Below are positions 47,823 to 57,135 of a stretch of 64,000 nucleotides of DNA, piece after piece (the stretch's first letter is position 1; every line of letters begins with the position of its first letter). The notes beneath the pieces are model-generated. The model was not told the DNA's origin, did not search any database, and worked only from the letters and a program-made list of their open reading frames with translations. The stretch is from Variovorax sp. PBS-H4 (GTDB taxonomy: Bacteria > Pseudomonadota > Gammaproteobacteria > Burkholderiales > Burkholderiaceae_C). The stretch spans positions 3,410,001 to 3,474,000 of the forward strand of contig NZ_LR594675.1 of assembly GCF_901827205.1 (NCBI RefSeq), in the 5' to 3' direction. A program made the position numbers and the translations under genes.

Positions 47823-49067
47823 ATGTACAACCGTCAAAACCTGGTCGAACAGACCGATCCCGAAATCTGGGCCGCCATCCAGGCGGAGCACGCCCGCCAA
47901 GAACAGCACATCGAGCTGATCGCAAGCGAGAACTACGCTTCCCCGGCCGTCATGGCCGCGCAAGGCTCCCAGCTCACCAACAAATACGCCGAGGGATACC
48001 CTGGCAAGCGCTACTACGGCGGCTGCGAGCATGTCGACGTGGCCGAGCAACTGGCTATCGACCGCGTCAAGCAGTTGTTCCGCGCCGATGCAGCCAACGT
48101 GCAGGCCCATTGCGGCGCCTCGGCGAACGAGGCTGTGATGCTGGCCTTCCTCAAGCCTGGCGACACCATCATGGGCATGAGCCTGGCCGAAGGCGGTCAT
48201 CTGACCCATGGCATGCCCCTCAACATGAGCGGCAAGTGGTTCAACGTCGTGAGCTACGGGCTCAACGACAAGGAAGAAATTGATTACGACGCGATGGAAC
48301 GCAAGGCGCACGATGCCATGCCCAAGCTCATCATCGCCGGCGCCTCTGCGTATTCGCTGCGCATCGACTTCGAGCGCTTCGCCAAGGTGGCGAAGGACGT
48401 CGGGGCCATCTTCATGGTCGACATCGCCCACTACGCAGGCCTGGTCGCGGCCGGCGTGTACCCCAACCCCGTGCCGCACGCGGACGTGGTGACCTCCACC
48501 ACCCACAAGAGCCTGCGCGGCCCGCGCGGCGGCATCATCCTGATGAAGTCGCAGCACGAGAAGGCCATCAACAGCGCGATCTTCCCTGGCCTGCAGGGCG
48601 GCCCGCTGATGCACGTGATTGCAGCCAAGGCAGTGGCCTTCAAGGAAGCGCTGTCGCCGGAATTCAAAACCTACCAGCAACAGGTCGTGAAGAACGCGCA
48701 GATCGTCGCCGAGACGCTGAGCGCGCGGGGCCTGCGCATCGTCAGCGGCCGCACGGAAAGCCACGTGATGCTGGTCGACCTGCGCGCAAAGGGCATCACC
48801 GGCAAGGAAGCCGAGGCCGTGCTGGGCAGTGCCCACATGACGATCAACAAGAACGCCATCCCCAACGACCCTGAGAAGCCGATGGTGACCAGCGGCGTGC
48901 GCATCGGCACGCCCGCCATGACCACGCGCGGCTTCAAGGACGAGGAGGCGCGAGCCACCGCCAACTTGATTGCCGACGTGCTGGACAACCCGCGCGACGC
49001 CGCCACCATCGAAGCGGTGCGCGCCAAGGTGCACGCGCTGACCAGCCGCTTCCCGGTCTACCGCTGA
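47823..49067 (+). CDS. glyA: Serine hydroxymethyltransferase
   Basis: This 414-residue PLP enzyme interconverts serine and glycine with tetrahydrofolate, the main one-carbon source. Motifs include HIELIASENYASPAVMAAQGS, NKYAEGYPGKRYYGGCEHVD and the PLP lysine in TSTTHKSLRGPRGG. The start MYNRQNLVEQTD at ATG 47823 is conserved. Folate control through the ZTP riboswitch immediately upstream fits this reaction. nrdR follows 21 bases later. Confidence 0.97.
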   Translation: MYNRQNLVEQTDPEIWAAIQAEHARQEQHIELIASENYASPAVMAAQGSQLTNKYAEGYPGKRYYGGCEHVDVAEQLAIDRVKQLFRADAANVQAHCGASANEAVMLAFLKPGDTIMGMSLAEGGHLTHGMPLNMSGKWFNVVSYGLNDKEEIDYDAMERKAHDAMPKLIIAGASAYSLRIDFERFAKVAKDVGAIFMVDIAHYAGLVAAGVYPNPVPHADVVTSTTHKSLRGPRGGIILMKSQHEKAINSAIFPGLQGGPLMHVIAAKAVAFKEALSPEFKTYQQQVVKNAQIVAETLSARGLRIVSGRTESHVMLVDLRAKGITGKEAEAVLGSAHMTINKNAIPNDPEKPMVTSGVRIGTPAMTTRGFKDEEARATANLIADVLDNPRDAATIEAVRAKVHALTSRFPVYR

Positions 49068-49088
49068 TCACAAGCACATGGCGTCCGG

Positions 49089-49532
49089 ATGAAGTGCCCT
49101 TTCTGCGGTCATCTCGAAACGCAGGTCGTCGAGACCCGCGTGTCGGAGGATGCCGACTTCGTGCGGCGCCGCCGGCAGTGCGGCACCTGCGAAAAGCGCT
49201 TCACCACCTACGAACGACCGGACGTCAACTTCCCGGTGGTGGTCAAGAAGGACGGCAGCCGCGCCGACTTCGACGCCAAGAAGGTCCGCGCCTCGATGAT
49301 GCTGGCGCTGCGCAAGCGCCCAGTGAGCATCGAGCAGATCGACCACGCGCTGCTGCGCATCGAGCAGAAGCTGCTGTCCAGCGGATTGCGGGAAATCGAA
49401 TCCACCAAGGTGGGCGAGCTCGTGATGCGCGAACTCAAGCGCATGGACAAGGTGGCTTACGTGCGCTTTGCCTCGGTGTATCGCAGCTTCGAAGACGTGG
49501 ACGAGTTCAGGCAGTTGCTGCGGGATATCTGA
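49089..49532 (+). CDS. nrdR: Transcriptional repressor NrdR
   Basis: This 147-residue regulator of ribonucleotide reductase genes has an N-terminal zinc ribbon with cysteines in MKCPFCGH and RQCGTCEKRF, followed by an ATP-cone domain (FPVVVKKDGSRADFDAKKV, LALRKRPVS). It senses the ATP/dATP balance and represses nrd operons. It follows glyA on the same strand; its stop codon directly abuts the stop of the convergent pilin gene, with no base between. Confidence 0.96.
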   Translation: MKCPFCGHLETQVVETRVSEDADFVRRRRQCGTCEKRFTTYERPDVNFPVVVKKDGSRADFDAKKVRASMMLALRKRPVSIEQIDHALLRIEQKLLSSGLREIESTKVGELVMRELKRMDKVAYVRFASVYRSFEDVDEFRQLLRDI

Positions 49533-50000
49533 TTAACGCCAGCAATCGCTGGGTGTCAGGCCAGCTTGTTGGTCGGCAACACTCCGGAGTCCTGTGCTGT
49601 CGAGTCGCAGCTTTCCGCAGCGGTCACCCATCATTGACCCGGTTGGCACCGCCTCGAGATTGAAAGCGCTGGCGGTATGAGTGACGAACTGAATCGTATA
49701 CGTTGCCGCCGCCCCCCCTCGCGGCACCGACGTCAATGCATCCGGAAGCGTCATGTCTGGATTTGTGCTGTCGTTGAGGACCTTCAGGAAACTGTCGTTC
49801 TGCGAATAAAAGCGCTGCATGTATTGCGCCACTTCCATGAGCTGCGCGCGCGCCTCGGCGCGCTTCGACTTGCGTACGGACTCGAGATAGCTTGGATAGG
49901 CGATCGCCGCCAGGATGGCGACGATCGCGACCACGATCATCACCTCGATAAGGGTAAAGCCCCTGTGGCGCCGGGGCGCTTGGTCAATGCTTGTGATCAT
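49533..50000 (-). CDS. pilE: Type IV pilin-like protein PilE (left cluster)
   Basis: This 155-residue prepilin has a leader ending in RRHRG before the processed FTLIEVMIVVAIVAILAAIA helix, with the conserved glutamate at position 5 of the mature protein. A disulfide-type C-terminal cysteine pair (GDRCGKL, PSDCWR) matches PilE-class minor pilins. It is the last gene of the minus-strand cluster fimT-pilV-pilW-pilX-pilY1-pilE and starts eight bases after pilY1. It would be cleaved by PilD and join the minor pilin complex. Confidence 0.9.
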   Translation of the reverse strand: MITSIDQAPRRHRGFTLIEVMIVVAIVAILAAIAYPSYLESVRKSKRAEARAQLMEVAQYMQRFYSQNDSFLKVLNDSTNPDMTLPDALTSVPRGGAAATYTIQFVTHTASAFNLEAVPTGSMMGDRCGKLRLDSTGLRSVADQQAGLTPSDCWR

Positions 50001-50007
50001 TCTTTAC

Positions 50008-53000
50008 TCAGTACGCAGGGGGCGTGATGATCTGACGCCATTGCCGCCTGATGGGTGTTCCTCCGAGGTTGGCCTGCTTGCTATCCGACGTACCGCCTCC
50101 TGCTCCCGAACCTTCAAGTCGAACCCGTGAAGTCCCAGGGATGTACACAACCGGGCGCCGTCCGATCGATGAAAAGTGCGCGACGGCGGCAGTTGCGTTG
50201 TCCGTGGATGTGAAAAGGCCGTCACTATTGGTGTCGAAGGTGGGCCCATCCCGGCCCGGCGCACCCGTGAAGGGGTCGAGTACAAAGGTATAGCCTTGGG
50301 GCTGTGTGGCAGTACAACCGGAGGCAACGCCGCCAGGCACCATGGTGTCGAAAATCACTCGACCCGATTCGAGCTGCGGCGCATAGATAAGGCGCTGACC
50401 GCTGGCAATCGTCATTCTGATCATCCAACCGCGTTTTCTGGCTGTGGCTCCGCTACCGTAGTCCACCCCGTTGTTGCTGATCGAGAAGTAGTCTCCCGTT
50501 CTATTGTCGATCGTCAGCGATTGAATCGTCTGCGTCACGAGGTCAGTAGGCTTCACGTCGCCGCCCGATAACGGCTTGTCCCAGACGCCGTAGAGACTTT
50601 TCTCGCTCGTGCTGGACGCGTCATCGCGCTCGAACAGCTTGCCTGTTCCCGCAAGCACCATCACGCCGCCAAGCGGATGAGGCATTACCGCCGGAGACGC
50701 GGTGAAAGACTCGGGCTGACCCGCGCTGTTCGTTGCAGAGAAAAGCGGCAATCCGGAGAAGGCTACCGTCCATTCAGAAGGAGTAGCGGATGACAGATCG
50801 AACTTCCACATATGGCCGGCGAGATCGCCGGCATAGGCAGCCACGATGCGCTTGTTGCTATCGCGCACAAGCTTCACTCCCCCAAGGCCGTTGGACATAT
50901 CCGATCCGGCATTCAGCACTGCCACACGTGCTCCGGTGCGCGCATTGATCACGTACAGCTTCGCCCGCCCACTCGCGCTGTCATAGCCGTTGCCAGTGAT
51001 GATGACCCAGGTGCCGTCCTGCATGACGCCTGTCTCCGGCGCCTGCAGCACATTGCCCAATTCGCTGTAGTCTGGATTGTCACTGTTGACTTCCCACAGG
51101 ATGTCGGCAGCGCCAGGAGCCGATTTCAGGGCAGAGAGTGCTTCGGGGTCGCCACTCGTCAAAATAACCGGCACTGGCACATTGATCGCGAAGAGGCTTT
51201 TCGCCCCGGCACCTGTGCTGCCCACAACCACGTTTCGCCATTTGGCATCAATCGAGTCGTAAATGTCAGCCTCCGTCGATGGGCCGTCGACAAAGTATTG
51301 ATGGTCATAAGCAGGATTTGCCAAATTCTTGAGTCGCCCCAGTACGCTGCGTGGGATGTAGGCAAAGCCTTCTACCCCGGAATTTGCATCGAACGCATGC
51401 AGCATTCCATCATTAGCTCCTACGAAGAGTTGGGGCATTCGAAATTTCTTGGTTTTCAAATACGCTAAATAACTGCTCCGCCCCGGCGCCGTTGACGGCA
51501 GAAAATCATATTGACTGTCAACAAGATCTTTCACCAAGATGGGAGTAGAATTGACAATATCACCCAACAACGAGATTCTCTTGCGGTAACTGACCGCCTC
51601 TCCGGACTGATCGCCGCGTATGTAATTGACAAGCCTGCCTGGATCGCTGGTAGCCAGCAAAGCCCGTGTTTCGTTATTCATCGCTGAGTCGAAAGCAACG
51701 CCAACGGAATTCGAGCTGAGTGTGTAGATATTTCGATGCTCATGAGCTGGTAAGACTTGCGAAGCAGACCATAGCTTGCTGCCATCCGCTAGTTTTTGAG
51801 CTTCAACTTCACCTATCCAGTCACCAGGCTTGTAGCTGGGAATGTACTTCACTGAATCGTCAGCAGAATAGCTTCGTCCTGAGACAGCAGTACCGGCTTC
51901 CCGGCCGCCACCGCCTACAATTGTTTCGACCATCGACTTCAGCGCGGCAGTGTATTCAGATACGCTGCTGGCGAGGGCGGACCTTCCTCGGCTGTTGACG
52001 GCCGCGTGCCAAAGGTCGTCCGCTCTTTCTGGAGATCCGGAGACCTGGGTCGAGCCCCAGCTTGTATTCCCCGCGGCCAAGCCTTGCCAATCATCTGGAC
52101 GAAGTTTTCCCGCAATTCCCAAGCCAATCGTGTAGGTCACCAAGTGCTGCCAGAAGGCAGGATCCGACTCGCTCGGCGGCACATCATTCTTTAAATTGTC
52201 ACGCAAATCCCGGTTCCAATAATACATTGCAACGTCGGCAAGATTAGGAGGACCAGTGCCGGCATACGGCGCAGCGGGCCTGTATTGAAATGATGGCCTT
52301 GTCTTGTCAAAAGGGGCAATTCTAGGCCCATTCAGACTATCGACATCCTGGATCAAGGCCGGCGTGGTGGCCTCCTCATTGCTCCACATGCCATCTGTCA
52401 TGAGGACATGAAACGAACGTCGACAACTTTGACTTGCGTCCGGCAACTGCCCTGCTATTGAAGGATCTGCGGCCCAGGGTGCATCGGATTTTTCAAAATA
52501 CCGCCCTACGTTATCTAAGGCACTACGAAGAGGGGTTCCAGACATTGGTAATGCGGTTAACAGTTTTTTGTAAAATGCTTCACGATTCTCTCCTGCGAAT
52601 GGCCGCACGCCCATCAAGATAGTTTTTGTATTAACACCATCAATAAATTGAGGCGTAAGACTGTTGATAGTCCCATATCCGACACGAAACCCTGAAGGTA
52701 CAGAGCCGAATGCTTCGGCTGTTCCGCCCTTGGCGACCTTTAATCGATTACGCGCATAAGTAAACCAATTCGAGAAGTTTTGAGCCTCTTCCTCATAAGT
52801 ACAACTACTGCCTGCGCAATCTGTGCGATTGGCAAACTTCGGATAAACGGCAGGATTTTCGGGCGAAATGATGATTTGTGTAAAATCTTCTTTAACATCT
52901 CCCTTTTTATCCTTACCAAGCTGATAATATTGCGCAGCCCAGATAGTTTCATCAGCTAATACTTGCACCGCAAGTCGATCGTCGCCTGCCCATTTGCTGT

Positions 53001-53460
53001 TGATTGTTTGCCAATGGACAAGATTCATCGCTCGAGAGGGATTGTTTGGATCGATCGGAGCCGCAGAAGCGGGATACTCCGGATAGCGCAATCCATTCGC
53101 TTTCAACCATGGCAGGTAACGCACTTGCGGGTTGTAATAAATTGGATTGATGGCCGACGAGCGCAAGCGTCGAGCAACAAGAGTGTTGGTGTTGTAAGTC
53201 AGGGGGATCGCCACCGTGGTGGAAGTGGCAACTTCATTCCATGGGGTGACGTTGACCGAATTAGCGCGCCAGCCGATGCAAAGTGGATCCGGCACACACT
53301 CCCATACCATCGAGCTTGAATCATCCAATGTGAACATCAAGTTCGGCATGACGGACCCAGTTGTTCCTGTTAAAGGCACCTGAGAGACGACCGCCCCCGC
53401 TCCGCCACTCACAACTAGGCAGAACCCAAATGCTGCCCAATACTTGCCCCAGATAGTCAT
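50008..53460 (-). CDS. pilY1: PilY1-type pilus tip adhesin with von Willebrand A domain (left cluster)
   Basis: This 1150-residue exported protein has a signal peptide (FGFCLVVSGGAGAV). The N-terminal region contains a VWA-like metal site (NLMFTLDDSSSMVW, DxSxS) and later VLMTDGMWSN. The C-terminal PilY1 beta-propeller runs from about residue 620 (GDIVNSTPILVKD, FVGANDGMLHAFDA, GSTGAGAKSLFAINV). A calcium-loop-like DTNSDGLFTSTDN lies near the end. PilY1 promotes pilus extension, adhesion and mechanosensing. The N-terminal half, about 51900-53000, is clearly more AT-rich than the surroundings, suggesting divergence or acquisition. Confidence 0.92.
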   Translation of the reverse strand: MTIWGKYWAAFGFCLVVSGGAGAVVSQVPLTGTTGSVMPNLMFTLDDSSSMVWECVPDPLCIGWRANSVNVTPWNEVATSTTVAIPLTYNTNTLVARRLRSSAINPIYYNPQVRYLPWLKANGLRYPEYPASAAPIDPNNPSRAMNLVHWQTINSKWAGDDRLAVQVLADETIWAAQYYQLGKDKKGDVKEDFTQIIISPENPAVYPKFANRTDCAGSSCTYEEEAQNFSNWFTYARNRLKVAKGGTAEAFGSVPSGFRVGYGTINSLTPQFIDGVNTKTILMGVRPFAGENREAFYKKLLTALPMSGTPLRSALDNVGRYFEKSDAPWAADPSIAGQLPDASQSCRRSFHVLMTDGMWSNEEATTPALIQDVDSLNGPRIAPFDKTRPSFQYRPAAPYAGTGPPNLADVAMYYWNRDLRDNLKNDVPPSESDPAFWQHLVTYTIGLGIAGKLRPDDWQGLAAGNTSWGSTQVSGSPERADDLWHAAVNSRGRSALASSVSEYTAALKSMVETIVGGGGREAGTAVSGRSYSADDSVKYIPSYKPGDWIGEVEAQKLADGSKLWSASQVLPAHEHRNIYTLSSNSVGVAFDSAMNNETRALLATSDPGRLVNYIRGDQSGEAVSYRKRISLLGDIVNSTPILVKDLVDSQYDFLPSTAPGRSSYLAYLKTKKFRMPQLFVGANDGMLHAFDANSGVEGFAYIPRSVLGRLKNLANPAYDHQYFVDGPSTEADIYDSIDAKWRNVVVGSTGAGAKSLFAINVPVPVILTSGDPEALSALKSAPGAADILWEVNSDNPDYSELGNVLQAPETGVMQDGTWVIITGNGYDSASGRAKLYVINARTGARVAVLNAGSDMSNGLGGVKLVRDSNKRIVAAYAGDLAGHMWKFDLSSATPSEWTVAFSGLPLFSATNSAGQPESFTASPAVMPHPLGGVMVLAGTGKLFERDDASSTSEKSLYGVWDKPLSGGDVKPTDLVTQTIQSLTIDNRTGDYFSISNNGVDYGSGATARKRGWMIRMTIASGQRLIYAPQLESGRVIFDTMVPGGVASGCTATQPQGYTFVLDPFTGAPGRDGPTFDTNSDGLFTSTDNATAAVAHFSSIGRRPVVYIPGTSRVRLEGSGAGGGTSDSKQANLGGTPIRRQWRQIITPPAY

Positions 53461-53487
53461 TCTGCTTTCTCCTCTTTGTTTCTTAGA

Positions 53488-54048
53488 TCAGCGCGGACGC
53501 GTGATCGTCGATTGCAACCACACCTCGCTGCCCGTCTCGGGCGTCCCAGCGGCCGTAGTTCGATAGTCCGGGCTGTATCCAACAGCAGTGATCAGGAATC
53601 CTTCGAGGTCCTGCCCATCGTTAGGCAGCCGCAAGCTCTCCGCCATGCAGCGCGGCAACGCTTCTGTCGGCAATTGCCTCGCAGTGCTATCCGCCGAGTT
53701 GGCGACGGTGAAACGTATCGCGATGGCCTTGCCCGCCGAGAGTGCCCAGTTGGATCGTGTTTTCCATTGCACAGGTGCGCTTCCGTCCAGCGGAACTGGA
53801 GCGACAACCGGTGCGCTCGCAGTGCCTTTGATGACTTGGTCTTCGCAATACCGCAGCGCGGTTTCAGCGGCCTCGAAGGCGACCGTCTGTGTTCGCATTC
53901 CCTTGGAAATCTGTTCTCCGGAAGTCGCCCGCCGGATAGCGACGGTTGCGACCAACGAAACAAGGATCAGCAGAATCAGCGCCATGACGAGCACGATGCC
54001 GTTTTGCGGGCCTGCGCCGTGTGTGCGCAATGCGGTGCGTGTGCTCAT
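53488..54048 (-). CDS. pilX: Minor pilin assembly protein PilX (left cluster)
   Basis: This 186-residue protein has a N-terminal hydrophobic helix after a short basic leader (GIVLVMALILLILVSLVATVA), matching the PilX N-terminal domain family, with the charged ATSGEQISKGMRTQTVAFEAA region and a cysteine in ALRYCEDQV. It belongs to the minor pilin priming complex with PilV, PilW and PilY1. Its ATG overlaps the pilW stop. Confidence 0.88.
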   Translation of the reverse strand: MSTRTALRTHGAGPQNGIVLVMALILLILVSLVATVAIRRATSGEQISKGMRTQTVAFEAAETALRYCEDQVIKGTASAPVVAPVPLDGSAPVQWKTRSNWALSAGKAIAIRFTVANSADSTARQLPTEALPRCMAESLRLPNDGQDLEGFLITAVGYSPDYRTTAAGTPETGSEVWLQSTITRPR

Positions 54049-55010
54049 GGTGCCATTCCGGCAATGCCGCCCCGATTGCGCAGTGCAATGGTCTGGACAT
54101 AGCTGCGCCGGCTGAATCCATCACTGGAAGATGTTGGATTGCCATCGCAATCGACGTAGCTGGTTCCGGCGTCCGCAGGGCTCGCCGATGCGCCGCGCAT
54201 GAGCAGGCACAGCCTGACGGTGACGACACGGGACCAATTCTGGTCAGCGCTTGCGCCGAGTGCATCGACGTCGGCCGCGCTGTCGAGGTACTGCACGACG
54301 TCGCTGCTGGTGCCATTCGCAGCGACGCCGAAGCGCAAGCGCATGTCTGCCACGTTTTGGACCATAGGTTGGGATCTGGCAAACGCGTTGCCATTGCCAA
54401 TGCACGACAGATCAGACGTCCCACTCGATCCATTGGCACCGACCGTGAACCGCGACTCCACCAACGGATAGAGGGCGCCTTCGGCATCAGTGCTGAGTTC
54501 AGCAGCATCGTCGCCAACCGCTTGGCCGAGGCAGTCGAGATTGGCGGGAACCAAGAACCGAAAATCGTCGGCGGTTCCAGCAGGATCTGCACCTTCGAAT
54601 CGCACAGCGAAAGCCGCCGCCCCGGTCGAGCCTGTTGCGCAGGCAAGAGCATTGAAGGCGACGGTCGAACTCGTGAAGCCATGATCACAGGCGCGTATAC
54701 CTGCGCCGATGAATTTCCGATCCGGCAGCGAGACGCTTACGCCGTCAACCGTGGCGGCACCGGGCACTACACCCTTGCGAGGGATGCTGAATCCAGCCAT
54801 GCGCAGTTGCGAGCTCATGAGGGAGAAGGCGATGGCGGCGTCTTCGTTCATTCGGGAAACGGCGGTGGTCTGCCGGCTGCTGGCGCCGGTGGCGAGGTAG
54901 ACGGCGATCAATGCTCCAAGAATGACGATGCCGATGGTGATGGCGATCATGAGTTCGAGCAGCGTGCGCCCCTTCATACGCCACGCGCGATGACGATGGC
55001 GAGGATTCAT
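54045..55010 (-). CDS. pilW: Minor pilin assembly protein PilW (left cluster)
   Basis: This 321-residue prepilin-like protein has a leader with GRTLLELMIAITIGIVILGAL. This is a PilW-type methylation segment (T-L-L-E rather than F-T-L-I-E), and the large C-terminal domain carries several cysteines. It starts four bases before the pilV stop (ATGA overlap) and overlaps pilX in the same way, so all three are translationally coupled. Confidence 0.9.
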   Translation of the reverse strand: MNPRHRHRAWRMKGRTLLELMIAITIGIVILGALIAVYLATGASSRQTTAVSRMNEDAAIAFSLMSSQLRMAGFSIPRKGVVPGAATVDGVSVSLPDRKFIGAGIRACDHGFTSSTVAFNALACATGSTGAAAFAVRFEGADPAGTADDFRFLVPANLDCLGQAVGDDAAELSTDAEGALYPLVESRFTVGANGSSGTSDLSCIGNGNAFARSQPMVQNVADMRLRFGVAANGTSSDVVQYLDSAADVDALGASADQNWSRVVTVRLCLLMRGASASPADAGTSYVDCDGNPTSSSDGFSRRSYVQTIALRNRGGIAGMAP

Positions 55011-55546
55011 AGACTGATCCGGTAATACATACAGCGGGGCTTTGGAGCGTCATCGGCAATCCCTGCCAATGCCGCCGCGGGGCAATCGGTTGAGGCATCT
55101 GCGACGGAGAGCTCTTTTGATGCTTTGGGGTCGATCCAGAGGATCCAGATGTCGGTGGCCAAGGCATTGGCCGGATCGAGCTTCACGTGAGCATCGCCGC
55201 CCGGAAGGCGCTTTTGCAGTTCGCCGACCCACTGGGCCATGTCAAGGGCCGCGAGTTCCGCAGAGGTACAGGCTGAAGGGGTCGCGCAGGTTGGAAGTTC
55301 TACGGCCGTCGTCGAATAGGCGTTGGCCCTGACATACAGGCCTTTGCTGAAGCCATTGATGTTGCCGCGCATCCGCTCGCCCAGATCCGTTGCCATCAAC
55401 GTGCCGATCGACTGGAACTGAGCCATCTTCACGTACCGCTGCGCTGCCGCTGCCAATCCGCCCAGACCCAGCAGGCCAAAAGAAAGGATGAGGATGGCAA
55501 CCATCACTTCGAGCAGCGAACTTCCACGGTGTCTTGTCCTGCTCAT
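55007..55546 (-). CDS. pilV: Minor pilin PilV (left cluster)
   Basis: This 179-residue prepilin has leader MSRTRHRG then SSLLEVMVAILILSFGLLGL, the PilV pattern, followed by ATDLGERMRGNINGFSKGLY and a cysteine-containing C-terminal domain. ATG 55546 gives a normal short leader; ATG 55582 would overlap fimT and give a longer one. It is part of the minor pilin complex. Confidence 0.9.
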   Translation of the reverse strand: MSRTRHRGSSLLEVMVAILILSFGLLGLGGLAAAAQRYVKMAQFQSIGTLMATDLGERMRGNINGFSKGLYVRANAYSTTAVELPTCATPSACTSAELAALDMAQWVGELQKRLPGGDAHVKLDPANALATDIWILWIDPKASKELSVADASTDCPAAALAGIADDAPKPRCMYYRISL

Positions 55547-55572
55547 ACGAAACGCTTGGTAGAAGAAAGAAG

Positions 55573-56139
55573 TTACCCGCATGCACTGTCCACGTATGTA
55601 CGTCCGCCAAGACTCACGCAGACCACTTTTGAAAGAGCGGGCGTTTTGGAAGGGGATGTGAAAGTGAAGCGGGGAGTGATGGAGGACAGCGTGCCCATGG
55701 GCGTGAACACCAGAGCGCCTGCACGGGCGCGGTCGATTTCGCCGTTTTTTGTGAAGCTGCCTTGCACCCGCAGTACGGAGTCGTTCGTCCCAAGTGCCCC
55801 GTCGCCGGTATAGTCGACGAAAACGATCCAGCCGGCCGCCCATGCAGTACCAGTCTCGCAGGCCGGAATTCCCGTTGTGGCGGCATTACTGGGGCAAAGA
55901 GCAACCGGTACTCCGCGCTTGATCGCCTCGGCACGTGCAAATGCAATGCTGCCCATCAGGCTGTCAACGCTGTCGGACACACTGTTGCTTTCAATGAGGT
56001 TGCGCATCGAAGGCGCCGCTAGCGCGACAAGAATGGCGGAGATGGCGATCACGACCATGGCCTCGACCATGGTGAAGCCGCCCTCCCTGCGGCGGCACAA
56101 GCCTGGCGCTGACTTAGCAGAACAGAAAAATCGCTTCAT
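55573..56139 (-). CDS. fimT: Pseudopilin FimT/GspH-like (left cluster)
   Basis: This 188-residue prepilin has a leader of about 20 residues ending in RREGG, then FTMVEAMVVIAISAILVALA and the FimT/GspH middle region (ARAEAIKRGVPVALCPSN, GWIVFVDYTGDGALGTND). It is the first gene of the minus-strand cluster, with a recognisable promoter upstream. FimT proteins take part in pilus assembly and, in some species, DNA binding during transformation. Confidence 0.9.
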   Translation of the reverse strand: MKRFFCSAKSAPGLCRRREGGFTMVEAMVVIAISAILVALAAPSMRNLIESNSVSDSVDSLMGSIAFARAEAIKRGVPVALCPSNAATTGIPACETGTAWAAGWIVFVDYTGDGALGTNDSVLRVQGSFTKNGEIDRARAGALVFTPMGTLSSITPRFTFTSPSKTPALSKVVCVSLGGRTYVDSACG

Positions 56140-56523
56140 GACGAGCTGGAACTCCTACCGATGGGAAACATGAACTTTTTAACGAGATGCACGAGATATT
56201 TAAACCGCGCCAGTCATCCGCTCAATGGCGCAGACTGACCGCTCATCAATACAATCTCGCAAAATGTTCCTTCCTTAAGGAGCATTCGAGATATTTGCGA
56301 AAGAAAAGCATGAACCCCCGGTGGCTAGGCATGGCCGAAACCTCGGAGTTGCTGCTGGTTATCTGACTTTCTGAAAAGACCTTGCCGTCATCGCCAGACG
56401 GCGAAAGGATTTCGGGCCCAACGGTTTCGCAACCCCGCTTAGCGGCCGCTCGTCTTTCTCCCCGCCTCCCAGAATCGCCAGTTGAGTCGCCAACAGATGG
56501 CGGCCTAACTGCTGGAGGTAGTG
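56140..56523. other. Divergent promoter region between the two minor pilin operons
   Basis: This 384-base AT-richer gap lies between the divergent clusters. It holds the minus-strand promoter described separately, a 10-base direct repeat CGAGATATTT (56192-56201 and 56287-56296), and a 10-base palindrome TCCTTAAGGA (56272-56281). I could not assign a plus-strand promoter with confidence. No gene is evident. Confidence 0.5.
56197..56225 (-). promoter_or_regulatory. Promoter of the left minor pilin operon
   Basis: On the minus strand TTGAGC (56225-56220) and TAAATA (56202-56197) are separated by 17 bases, giving a start near 56190 and a leader of about 50 bases before the fimT ATG. Confidence 0.45.
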
Positions 56524-57135
56524 ATGCAATCGAGTATTCAGCGACGCAGTCGGGCATCGGGCTTTTCTTTGATCGAGGTGCTCGTCGCACTTCTCGTGCT
56601 CTCGTTCGGCTTGTTGGGAATGGTTGGGCTGCAGGCAACGGCCATGCAGAACAATCGGGAGGCCCGCCTCCAATCAGTCGCCGTCGATCTGGCGCGCGAA
56701 CTCGCCGAGATGATGCGAGGCAACAAGGATGTTGCAATGCTGGCGGCCGCCAACCCCTATGTTGGGGATTTTTCCGCCACCGCTCAGGCGGCGGCCGTGC
56801 CTGCTTCACCTTCTTCCTGCCTGTCGACTGGATCTTCCTGCGCCAACAACGACGCAGTGGCAAGCGCCGAGCTGACTGACTGGCTGGCCCGCGTATCTGC
56901 CAGTCTTCCCGGCGCCCGGGTGAAGATCTGCCCTGATTCAGCGCCCTACTCCGGCGCCGGCTTGCCTCAGTGGAACTGCACCGCGAGCGCAAGCACCGAC
57001 GTGATCGTCGTCAAAATAGGATGGACTCACCTGTCTACGGACGGATCCCTGCAGGATCGGAACATCCGCACCACGAGTACAGACGATGTCCCGCGGGTGA
57101 TCCTGCCGGTAACTGCGGGTAGCACGACGTCATGA
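56524..57135 (+). CDS. pilV: Minor pilin PilV (right cluster)
   Basis: This 203-residue prepilin has leader RRSRASG before FSLIEVLVALLVLSFGLLGM, with the PilV-type LARELAEMMRGNKDVA downstream. GGAGG lies five bases before ATG 56524; GTG 56521 is too close to it. It opens the plus-strand minor pilin operon. Although it belongs to the same family as the left copy, the sequences differ along their length, so this is an old duplication or separate acquisition. Confidence 0.9.
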   Translation: MQSSIQRRSRASGFSLIEVLVALLVLSFGLLGMVGLQATAMQNNREARLQSVAVDLARELAEMMRGNKDVAMLAAANPYVGDFSATAQAAAVPASPSSCLSTGSSCANNDAVASAELTDWLARVSASLPGARVKICPDSAPYSGAGLPQWNCTASASTDVIVVKIGWTHLSTDGSLQDRNIRTTSTDDVPRVILPVTAGSTTS

